Shown here piece by piece: positions 36,190 to 45,026 of a stretch of DNA of 64,000 nucleotides; the stretch's first letter is position 1; the number at the start of each line of letters is the position of its first letter. Below the pieces are notes generated by a model. It ran no database searches and was not told the DNA's origin. It saw nothing but the letters and a program-made list of their open reading frames with translations. The stretch covers positions 5,766,001 through 5,830,000 of the forward strand of contig OY755184.1 of NCBI GenBank assembly GCA_963576735.1. Reading direction: 5' to 3'. The translations under genes and the position numbers were made by a program. This DNA is from Bedellia somnulentella (lineage: Eukaryota; Arthropoda; Insecta; Lepidoptera; Bedelliidae).

Positions 36190-36485
36190 AACATGCGACA
36201 TGATAATCCAGTAGGTAGAACACCCGCCCGAAAACAGAAGGGCGTGGGTTCCAATCCTTGGTAGGGCCTACACCAATTTGCTTTTCTAAAGTCATATGTG
36301 TGGTTAATTTATCATGGTTGTTAACGGTGAGGGAAAACATCGTGAGGAAACCCACATGGCTGAGTTGTACTTAGTCATGTAACAGTGTATTCGTACAAAA
36401 CGGCGATAGGCCTGCCCCTTATCACGTGAGTACACTGTCTAAGCAAAACGTGGGTACGTGGGATAAACGGCGTGAACGTTTATGT
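36190..36485 (+). repeat. tRNA-derived SINE, best copy
   Basis: The head from 36190 has an A-box-like 'TCCAGTAGGTAGAACACC' and a B-box-like 'GGGTTCCAATCC'. The body has 'TTAATTTATCATGGTTGTTA' and 'CATCGTGAGGAAACCCACAT'. The tail is 'GGATAAACGGCGTGAACG'. It is the most complete copy in the window, about 295 bp. Confidence 0.75.
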
Positions 36486-36494
36486 TTATATTAT

Positions 36495-36695
36495 GTATAA
36501 AATGTTGAAAACCACTGTAAGTACAACTTCGCCATGTAGGTTTCCTCTCGATGTTTTCCCTCACCGTTAACAACCATGATAAATAAACTACATAAGTCTT
36601 TAGAAAAGAAAAATTGGTAAAGGCCCAACCCGGGATTAAAACACTAGTCTTATGCACGATAAGCTGTGTTCTACCCACTGAGCTATCACGTTACT
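36495..36695 (-). repeat. tRNA-derived SINE, inverted neighbour
   Basis: Reverse copy of the SINE at 36190, tail-to-tail with it. The head, in reverse, ends with 'TTCTACCCACTGAGCTATCACG', which contains a tRNA-like A box. It differs in the head from the other copy, so it is a separate insertion. Confidence 0.7.
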
Positions 36696-36732
36696 AAGAA
36701 TAAATAATAATAACATAGGTGAAGTATGTGGC

Positions 36733-36800
36733 TGGGTAGTGTCGCATTAGAATAGCACTAAACTTTTTAACCCGCGGGCGGTTGTCGTAAGACGCGACTT
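36733..36800 (-). repeat. Repeat Z fragment
   Basis: It carries only the terminal part of repeat Z in reverse ('GTCGCATTAGAATAGCACTA', 'GTCGTAAGACGCGAC'). Confidence 0.6.
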
Positions 36801-37014
36801 AGGTTTGTACTTCATGTACCATGCCAAAAGGTCAAATAAGAAAGGAACAATACAGTGTCCAAACTAGTAAAGCATAGTGTTCAATCTTTCTTCTACCTTT
36901 GTTAGTTTTTCCAAAGTGACGAGAATGTCTTTGTAGTGAGTCCATGTCATATTAACGGAATAGGTTTTACGCGCGGCTATAAATGTTTCACATCAAAATC
37001 AAACATACATACAT

Positions 37015-37382
37015 CTGCTTACTGGTAAAATGTAGTAAATGCGTTTTTTACAAAAAAATAGTTAATATGTAATTTTTGACGCTCTTTCTACTGGAAAAAC
37101 GCAATAAATGATAGGACTGTTAATTACAGGTCATTTGTCAATTACAGGTCAAATATGATAAGTGCATACCCATGCTAAAAATAATATTTTTTTTCCACAA
37201 TATTTATAAAAAAATGGCCTCTAATATGCTACCGCAAATAAGAACGTTAAAGTTCCAATAATTTATTAAATAAATTTCTGCAAAATCTTATTTAGATGTT
37301 AGTAAAAAAAATACTTAAACTTTGAAAACCCTATATCTCCGTTTAACTAAATATGTATTTACTACATTTTACCAGTAAGCAG
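37015..37382. mobile_element. 368-bp MITE-like element with 26-bp inverted ends
   Basis: The left end 'CTGCTTACTGGTAAAATGTA' (continuing GTAAAT) is the exact complement of the right end at 37357-37382. The inside is AT-rich and non-coding, with a duplicated 'CAATTACAGGTCA'. It sits in the head of a repeat Z copy whose sequence resumes at about 37385. The target duplication is unclear. Confidence 0.8.
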
Positions 37383-38290
37383 ACGAATACTCACGGCTAT
37401 AAATCCCTAAAAGGGGTAGCCAGAGCTGAGAAATTATAAATTCCTCAGCCACTTTTGGAACTTTGACAAAACCAAGACAATGGAACAAAACCAAGACAAT
37501 GGTTTTCCAGAGAGAGGAAAGTATGACAGAATGTGAGATTACAATAGGTGGCAAGAAAGTGGAACAAGTGAAAGAGTTTGTATATCTGGGAAGTTTGTTT
37601 ACAAGGGACGGAAAATGCGAGGAAGATATTGAAAGGAGAGTAAAAAAGGGAAATGCGGTAAATGGAGCCATAAACAGTCTAATGTCGAGCCAGTTCCTGT
37701 CTGAAAAGGCGCGAATGGCAGTTCACAATGCTGTACTGGTTCCTACGCTGATGTATGGTAGTGAATGTTGGGCATGGCAAAAGAGGCATGAAAGTAGAGT
37801 GAATGCAGTGGAAATGAGATCCCTCAGAAGTATATGTAATGTAAGGTTGTGCGACAGAGTGAGAAATAGTGTAATTCGTGAACGTTTAGGTGTGAAAGAT
37901 GACGTAGTGTGCAAGATAGAGAAAGGAATGTTAAGGTGGTTTGGGCACATAGAGAGGATGAATGACAGTAAATTGGTGAAAGAGATCTATAGAGCCAACG
38001 TGGAAGGTAATGTGAGTAGAGGACGACCACGGAGAACACACTTGGACCAAATTGAGAGTGTGCTCAAAAAGGCTGGCGTCCGAAGTATGAAGAATAAAAG
38101 AGCATGTATGAAAAGATTGATGGATGTAAACGAAGCTAGAGAGGTTTGTCAGGATCGTACAAAGTGGCGATCGATAGTCTCTGCCTACCCCAATGGGAAC
38201 AATGGGCGTGAGTATAAGTAAGTAAGTAAGTACGTACACCCACCGGAATAAATGGGGTAGTGCTATTCTCAGCCGACACTACGCAGCTAT
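37383..38290 (+). repeat. Repeat Z copy split by a LINE end
   Basis: Repeat Z runs from 37385 to the 'CAGCCACTTTTGGAA' landmark at ~37460 and resumes at ~38231 with 'TACACCCACCGGAATAAATG' to 'GACACTACGCAGC'. About 770 bp of LINE sequence with a (TAAG)n tail replaces its middle ~90 bp. Confidence 0.8.
37463..38221 (+). pseudogene. LINE reverse-transcriptase C-terminal part, open
   Basis: The 252 codons are the C-terminal third of a non-LTR retrotransposon ORF2. They begin at the RT palm end ('KTKTMVFQREE'), then 'VKEFVYLGSLFTRDGKCEED', 'LVPTLMYGSECWAWQKRHES' and 'RWFGHIERMNDSKLVKEIYR', with the terminal 'WRSIVSAYPNGN'. This tail is abundant in insect genomes, but I am not certain of the clade (RTE or CR1-like). 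The frame has no stops, so insertion is recent, but endonuclease and catalytic YADD are missing through 5' truncation. It ends in a TAAG/TAAGTAAG tail. At least four shorter copies of its 3' end lie elsewhere in the window. Confidence 0.85.
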
Positions 38291-38526
38291 CAAAATCAAA
38301 ATTTGTAACAAACCGTTGGTCAGTGTGATCTTTTATATTCTTATAGTTTTTAAACATGTTACAAATGTCGTTTTTTTCAAGGAGGATTATAATTTGATAG
38401 GTAAGCACTTAAAATACTTTTTTTGATTTCGGAAAATTTTACTGAAAAGGAAGGGCTCAGTTGGATTGTTTCACAGCACATCAATGAAGTTTCTTGGTGT
38501 CATCATGTATTCCAGATGTTATTATC

Positions 38527-38720
38527 GTCTTGTATGGAAGCGAATGATGGTTGCTGCAGAGTAATCATGAGAGCAGAGTAAATGCTGTAGAGATAAGGTC
38601 CTTCAGCAAAATTTTTAATTAAAGGTGATGTGATCGAGTGAGAAATGTTGTGATATGTGAAAGATAATATTGTAAAAAAGATAGTAAAAAGAATGTTGAG
38701 ATGATTTAGGCATATTTAGG
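38527..38720 (+). pseudogene. Decayed second copy of the same LINE
   Basis: Translations in shifting frames match the preceding LINE piece: 'LYGSE', 'ESRVNAVEIRS', 'DRVRNVVI' and an AT-rich end. It has several frameshifts and stops. It lies 300 bp downstream of the younger copy and in the same orientation. Confidence 0.65.
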
Positions 38721-39168
38721 CATAGTGTCCGGTGTGTAGTGTAGGCTTAGACACGTGTGGGATACATGTGTCCCCTATATAAGAGACATATCATAAGAGT
38801 CTACCACTTCCTTGTTATATTGAAGTTATCATAAAGAGCAGTATGAATATTCTGACGCAAAGGTTTGGCTATTTTTGGGCGAAGTTCAGATTACATGATA
38901 ATTAAGTTATACAAGCAACAATTAACTTTATACTTTTTAACAACCTCATTGAAAATTGTTTATGCAATAAGATATTTTGTGGATAACTGTAGCATAGTAA
39001 TTTGAGAAAGTTTTTGTGTTAAGACAGCTCCATATTTAAACTGCGTAATGTATAAACATATTTAAATATTTACACACTGTTAAGTAGCAAAAAATAAGTA
39101 TTTAACTGGTTTATATGTTTTTTGTAACAGTAGTTTTGTGGCTTTTCGTGTGATTTTTGAGTGATGAC

Positions 39169-41279
39169 CACAGATCTGAATAGATAACGCAAGTGTCATT
39201 TCTTGTATAGAAACCAAGCGTGCCATTATTTTTCCACCTACTGTGACGTCACATGAGCAATTTAGTGATGGGAACTCCCCGTCAGCGCGTAAACGATTCA
39301 ATCGATTATATTCGAGTGCATTGACAGACGAATGATAAATTGACAGAAGAATGATAAATCTAGTGTTATACCTGTTTTTTAATAACGCTATTTTCTCATG
39401 GTCTCATTTTTATTCTGAGCAACTCTTCCTACATTATTTTCCTCCACCACTACATCTTCTCGAAGAACAACGATCTAAATCAGTGAGTTAATGAGTCAGT
39501 TAGTCAGTGAGTAGTTCAGTAGCCTTTACTATTATAATAACTTGTCCTTATTGATAACCTACCTAATTAACTAGTTTTAATAATTTGTTCTGGGAAAGTT
39601 ACAAAATGATTTAAAAAAAACCCGAGAAGAAATTTTATCTACAAAAAGGAAAGCCAGTAGAAGGCGCTATGACAAAATATAATACAACCCAGAACTAATT
39701 CGGATTTGAAAAAAAAACAAATAAAATAACTTGTAGAGAAGGAACAATAATCAAGTAATTTTTTTTTCGTTGTCTGTTTTTCTCCAGGCTGTATCTCATA
39801 AACAGTGATAACTAGAAAGCTGAAATTTTTACAAATGACGTATTTCTGTTGCCGCTTTAACAACAAATACAAGTAAAAAAAGGATTTTAAGGGGGGCCCC
39901 TTACAATAAACGTGTTTTTTTCCGTATTTGTTTGCTCAATATTAAAACGTTAATAAGTAGATACTTAAAATTTTCACAGTATATTTGCTTGTATATCATC
40001 TTTCAAAATAAATAATTAAATAACAGTAAAGTAAATATCAAAGGGGCTCCCATACAAAAACGTTATTTTCTATTATAGATGATAGTACGGAACTCTTCGT
40101 TTGTTCAATATTGGAAATAAAAAAAAAACAAAGTAGTGTAACAAACTCTTCAACATTTGCTGAATATGTAGAATTATCAGAAGCAGTAACAGAATTAAAT
40201 TTTCTCATTTGTGTAATGAATGATGTCTTTACTAAGGTTTGTAAACCAGTTAAAATCTATGAAGATAATTCAGCAGCTGTAGCTATTTCTAAGTATGGAA
40301 ACTTTACAAAGAATTCTAAGCATATTGAAGTTCACTATCATTTTGTAAATTAAAATGTTAAGCAGGGAAGTATACAAAATAGAGTCAGAAAATAAAATTG
40401 CAGATAACTAAATTTAAAGGAGTATAGTTCCCTAATTGATTATAATTACTGTAGTACTTAAGAAGCTTTGAACTTATGTAAGGAGGCGTGTTCGTGTATA
40501 TATGTACATTTATATCGGCAACATTGAGTAAAGGAAGGAAGTAAATAAAGACTGACACATACCACACGTTAAGAAATGTAGCTTAGAGAAAAACTTGTAA
40601 CTAAAATTAAACTGTTCATTTATTAAATAAAAACAAAGTTAAAACAAGAGTATTCCAATTAATTATTTAACAGAAACATTGTAGTAATAAAAATATTTTA
40701 GATACATGGAACATCCATCGCGAATATTATCATTTCTCTGTTCCCAAAATCGATTAGAATTAGAATCGAATACAACTATCTGTGTAGGTACAACACATTT
40801 TGCTTAAAATGACAGAAATAGGACAATAGCTACCGTACCATGTAGCTGATTGACGGGTGAAAATATCGTTCATTTTGATGTTCATTGCGTGTTTTAATAG
40901 ACAAGCCATACTAGATAGCTTTGTAACTAAAAGCGGCAATGTATTATAAATTAAGCGATATACACTCGTTTAAAAGTTTTTCAGTGTAAAACCACAACGA
41001 ACACGAAATAATTGATTTTGCAATAAAAACCACATAATCTAATAATAAAGTGACCTACCGATGAAAGGAAATCTTTCTATTAATTAGTCCCGCTTTATTT
41101 AGATAGTTTTTGCAACTCAATACGGCACAATTAGGCATTTTTTATATTTAGCTTGACATCTGTCACCGAGAACGTTCGAGCACGGACTTAATCAAATGAC
41201 GCTAAACTAAGATAATTTTACTCAGTTTTTACACGCGAAGTACATGCACTTGCGGCATCTATTCAAATACATGTCTGTG
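39169..41279 (+). mobile_element. hAT-like non-autonomous element, copy 1 (2111 bp)
   Basis: The ends are CACAGATCTG...ATAGATAACGCAAGTG and, in reverse complement, CACAGACATGTATTTGAATA. The 8-bp direct repeat GTGATGAC (39161-39168 and 41280-41287) flanks it exactly. Eight-base duplications and CA-starting short inverted ends fit the hAT superfamily. It carries no transposase and must be mobilised in trans. A second copy in opposite orientation is at 42062-44030. The left end has lost a few bases of the inverted repeat (TATTTG) relative to copy 2. Confidence 0.88.
40096..40353 (+). pseudogene. Copia RNase H fragment inside hAT-like copy 1
   Basis: The translated piece has the order typical of Ty1/Copia RNase H: 'SSTFAEYVELSEAVTELNFL', then 'KPVKIYEDNSAAVAISKYGN' and 'SKHIEVHYHFVN'. 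These are the E-Y-x-A-L-S-E-A, D-N-x-x-A-I and K-H-I-x-x-x-Y-H-F motifs. It ends at a TAA where the retroelement would continue. A possible LTR begins at the TGTT at 40489 after a purine-rich 'AAGGAGGCG', but its end is uncertain. The same fragment is in copy 2, so it entered before the element multiplied. Confidence 0.85.
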
Positions 41280-41324
41280 GTGATGACTGATGACCCATGA
41301 CTATCCATCCTGTATTTTAGTATC

Positions 41325-41365
41325 TTTTATCCACTCAATCTCCAAAAGTGGCTGAGGAGTTTATA
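41325..41365 (-). repeat. Repeat Z fragment
   Basis: About 40 bp of the middle of repeat Z in reverse ('TCCAAAAGTGGCTGAGGAG'). Confidence 0.5.
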
Positions 41366-42061
41366 GTGTGTATTGTATGAATGTACGTCTCTTCTTGTTA
41401 GGCGTTGCAATTGGTTTGTTTTGAATGCTTCTATAATGGATCCAGTAATCGACAAACCAAGTTGAAAGTACTTCAGTACTAGTTGAGATTAGTGATATCA
41501 TTTTCAAATTTGTTTGCGTGAATTGTGTTATATTCTATACTAGTGGATCGTCCCAGCTTCGCACGGGTAGTGTAGTTTTTTTAAATATCTGAGGTTTCTT
41601 TCTTCAGTCACTGCTCAAGCATTGTGAAATTCAGCGCAATGTTTTCAATTTATTAAATTTATAGCACTCCCTAAACAGTGATTTTGAATGCGCTTTAATG
41701 AACGGTTCAGTTTTTTCCGTTTAATAGCAAATTTTGGAATAAAACGCTATGAAGTATTTATAACAATCTAAAAAATAAATCATTACGTGTTGTAGGATGC
41801 AACTACTGGCGCCATCTAGTATTTTATAAGTAAATTAGTAACGATTCGGTTTTGGTCACGGGCGCGATGGCTTATTTTATGTATAATTTCGGTGTTTCTC
41901 TACCGATTTCTATGATTATTTTTTTATTGAATAGGTAATAATGTTACCTTATTTAAATTAGGGATGAGTGAGAGGTTTACGAACGTAAGAGTAAACAAAT
42001 ACAATCAGAATGTTCCGAACTGCTAAGCTATCAGGAATTACACGTGTTATTGTGAGTCAAC

Positions 42062-44030
42062 CACAGACCTGTATTTGAATAGATGCCGCATGTGCATGTA
42101 CTTCGCGTGTAAAAACTGAGTAAAACTATCTTAGTTTAGCGCCATTTGATTGAGTCCACGCTCGAACGTTCTCGGTGACGGATGTCAAGCCAAATGTAAA
42201 AAATGCCTTATTGTGCCGTATTAAGTTGCAAAAACTATCCAAATAAAGCGGCACAAATTAATGGAAAGATTTCCTTTCATCGGTAGGTCACTTTATAATC
42301 AAATTATGCGGTTTTTATTGCAAAATCAATTATTTCATGTTCATTGTAGTTTTACACTGAAAAACATTTAACCGAGTGTGAATACATTGCCGCTTTTAGC
42401 TACAAAGCTATATCCTGTGGCTTGTCTTTTAAAACACGCAATGAACATTAAAATTAAACTGAACGATATTTTCACTTGTCAATCAGCATCATGGTACGGT
42501 GGCTATTGTCATATTTCTGTCATTTTAAGCAAATTGTGTTGTACCTGTACAGTTAGTTGTATTCGATTCTAATTTTAATCGATTTTGGGACCAGAGGAAT
42601 GATAATATTCGCAATGGGTGTTCCCTGTATCCAAAATATTTTTATTAATACAATGTTTCTGTTAAATAATTAATTGGAACACTCTTGTGTTAACTTTGTG
42701 TTTATTTAATAAAAGATCAGTTAATTTTATTTAATAAAAGATCAGTTAATTTTAGTTACACGTATATTTATCTAGGCTACATTTCTTAACATGTGGTATG
42801 TGTCAGGCTTTTTTATTTCCTTTCTTCACTCAGTGTTGCCAATGTAAATGTACATATATACCAACACGCTTCCATATTGTAAAACAATAACAATACGAAA
42901 ACTTTCCTAAGTACTACAGTAATTGTAAAGTTTAAAGTTTCCTAATTATCAATTAGGAAACTTTACTCCTTTAAATTTATCATTTTTCTAAATTTAGTGA
43001 ATTTAACATTTCCCAAAGCTTTTACAAATATATCTGCAATTTTATTTTCTGACTGTACTATTATTACTTCCTTGCTTAACATTTTCATTTACAAAATGAA
43101 AGTGAACTTTAATGTGCTTAGAATTCTTTGTAAAGTTGCCATACTTAGAAATAGCCACAGCTCCTGAATTATTTTCATAGATTTTAAATGGTTTACAAAC
43201 TTTACTAAATTTAACTTTATTACTGCTTCTGATAATTCTACATATGTTGATATTCAGCAAATGTTGAAGACTTTGTTACGCTACTTTGTTCTTTTTTATT
43301 TCCAGTAAAGAACAAATAAAGGGTTACATTCTATCATTTATAATAGAAAATCACGTTTATTGTATGAGGACCCCCCTTAATGTATATTTTTTTAATTTTT
43401 GGTATTTATTGTCATAGCGGCAACAGAAATACATCATTTGTGAAAATTTCAGCTTTCTAGATATGACTGTTTACGAGATACAGTCTGGAGACAAACAGAC
43501 AGTGGAAAAAAACTACTTGATTATTTTTCTGTCTCTACAAGTAATTTTATTTGTTTTTTTTCAAGCTGACTTACTGGGTTGGATTATATTTCGTCATAGT
43601 GCCTTCAACTAGCTTTCTTTTTTGTAGATAATATTTCATCTAAGGTAGGTAGGTTATCAATAACTAAAAGTTATCATAATAATAAAGGCTACTGTACTAC
43701 TCACTAACTTACTGATTTAGATCGTTGTTCTCCTAGAAGAAGTAATGGTGGAGGAAAATAATGTAGGAAGAGTGTTCAGAATTAATATGAGACCATGAGA
43801 AAATAGCGACATTAAATAACAGGTATAATTCTTGATTTATCATTCATCTGTCGATTTATCATTCGTCTGTCTATGCACTCGAATATAATCGTTTGAATCA
43901 TTTACGCGCGGACAGGGAGTTCCCATCACTAAATTGCTCATGTGACGTCACGGTAGGTCGAAAATAATGGCACGCTTGGTTTCTATACAAGAAATGACAC
44001 TTGCGTTATCTATTCAAATACAGATCTGTG
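42062..44030 (-). mobile_element. hAT-like non-autonomous element, copy 2 (1969 bp)
   Basis: The ends are CACAGACCTGTATTTGAATA and, on the other side in reverse complement, CACAGATCTGTATTTGAATA. The 8-bp repeat GAGTCAAC (42054-42061 and 44031-44038) flanks it. Other Helitron copies read straight through 'GTGAGTCAACCATAAAAG', so the empty site is known. It is an inverted homologue of 39169-41279 over most of its length. Confidence 0.9.
43000..43275 (-). pseudogene. Copia RNase H fragment inside hAT-like copy 2
   Basis: It is homologous to 40096-40353 in the mirror orientation: 'KVCKPFKIYENNSGAVAISK', 'SKHIKVHFHFVNENVK'. The D-N of the RNase H motif has become N-N here, and the upstream part is shifted out of frame. 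It runs slightly further downstream than in copy 1. Confidence 0.8.
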
Positions 44031-44417
44031 GAGTCAACTGTAAAAGATAGACATAAAATGTTGAGGATTTTTTTTTAGATAATTTTATGAAGAATATTTC
44101 CGTGATACATGATTTCTATGTCAGTTTAACCATTAAGGCTGTACACGCGACGGAAGCTTAAAAAATGGAGTAACTTCTCCCGTTTTCCCAAAATTTCCCA
44201 AAATTCCCCTTTACTACTCTGCTGGAAAGTATACAAAACCTGCCCATGAGTATGGAGAATAATTGTACCAAGTTTCGTTAAAATCCGTCGAGTAGTTTTT
44301 GTTTCCATAAGGAACATACAAACCGACAGACAGACAGACAAAAATTTTACTGATTGCATTTTTGGCATCAGTATCGATCCCTAATCACCACCTGATAGTT
44401 ATTTTGAGAATATATTT

Positions 44418-44583
44418 CACATACATACATACATATACTCACGCCGTTAATTTCCTTGGGGTAGGCAGAGACTATCGATCGCGACTTCGTACGATCCTGG
44501 CAAACCTCTCTTGCTTCGTCTACATCCATCAATCTTTTCATACATGCTCTTTTATTCTTCATACTTCGGACGCCTGCCTGCCT
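44418..44583 (-). repeat. LINE 3'-end inserted in the Helitron
   Basis: Reverse copy of the LINE tail ('GGGTAGGCAGAGACTATCGA', 'TACATCCATCAATCTTTTCA') preceded by a TACA microsatellite. The Helitron sequence AATATATTTCA is repeated on both sides (about 44409 and 44585), as expected for a target-site duplication. It dates after the Helitron. Confidence 0.8.
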
Positions 44584-44638
44584 GAAATATATTTCATGTA
44601 CAGAATTGACCTCTCTACAGATTTATTATAAGTATAGA

Positions 44639-45026
44639 TTGTATGCTGCAGGGTTATTTATTTAGGTGTAATTGTCACAAATATAGGACTGACTGAAAAC
44701 CAGTGTTATGAGGTAAAACCATGAAGCTACTAACTAAACAGGAGAGCGTACTTACAAAAATATGGTAAACAAAAATGCAATTTATTACGATGCAATAAAG
44801 TTAATTATCTTTTAAAGACTGTCAAGCAGAGAAACGACCTAGAACGAGAGCCGTGTGAGAGAGAAGTGTGTCCCGCTCGCGCGGTTGCCAGTCGAGATTA
44901 AGTTCAAAGAAAAACAAATTCAAACTTATTTATAGGGAATATTTTATAAAAAGCAGGTTATTAACTATTCCTTTTTTGTATTTTATTTTAATTATTATTG
45001 TCGCTTTTCGATTTGGAGATAAATAA
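44639..45026 (+). repeat. Left half of repeat split by the CACTGG element
   Basis: From about 44810 this matches the repeat at 35755 ('GACTGTCAAGCAGAGAAACG', 'GTGTCCCGCTCGCGCGGTTG', 'GCAGGTTATTAACTATTCC'). The right half continues at 47079-47215 after the transposon. The first ~170 bp hold nothing recognisable. Confidence 0.6.

Larger units (their letters stand above)
41540..44638 (-). mobile_element. Non-autonomous Helitron with two nested insertions
   Basis: Read on the minus strand, it starts TCTATACTTATAATAAATC at 44638 (an A precedes it) and ends at 41540 with the hairpin region 'CCCGTGCGAAGCTGGGACG' and CTAG followed by T. Insertion between A and T, a 5' TC, a 3' hairpin and a CTRR-type end are the Helitron hallmarks. 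Without the inserts at 42062-44030 (hAT-like) and 44418-44583 (LINE tail), the element is about 1 kb, like the copy at 54146-55128. It has no coding capacity of its own. Confidence 0.9.

Noticed and set aside
44126..44368. 80-98 residue frames with '[11 protein letters not shown]' runs, also at 52338, 56571 and 56584
   Set aside because: These translate the Helitron 5' region and its GTCT microsatellite. They recur with every Helitron copy and have no start context or homology.
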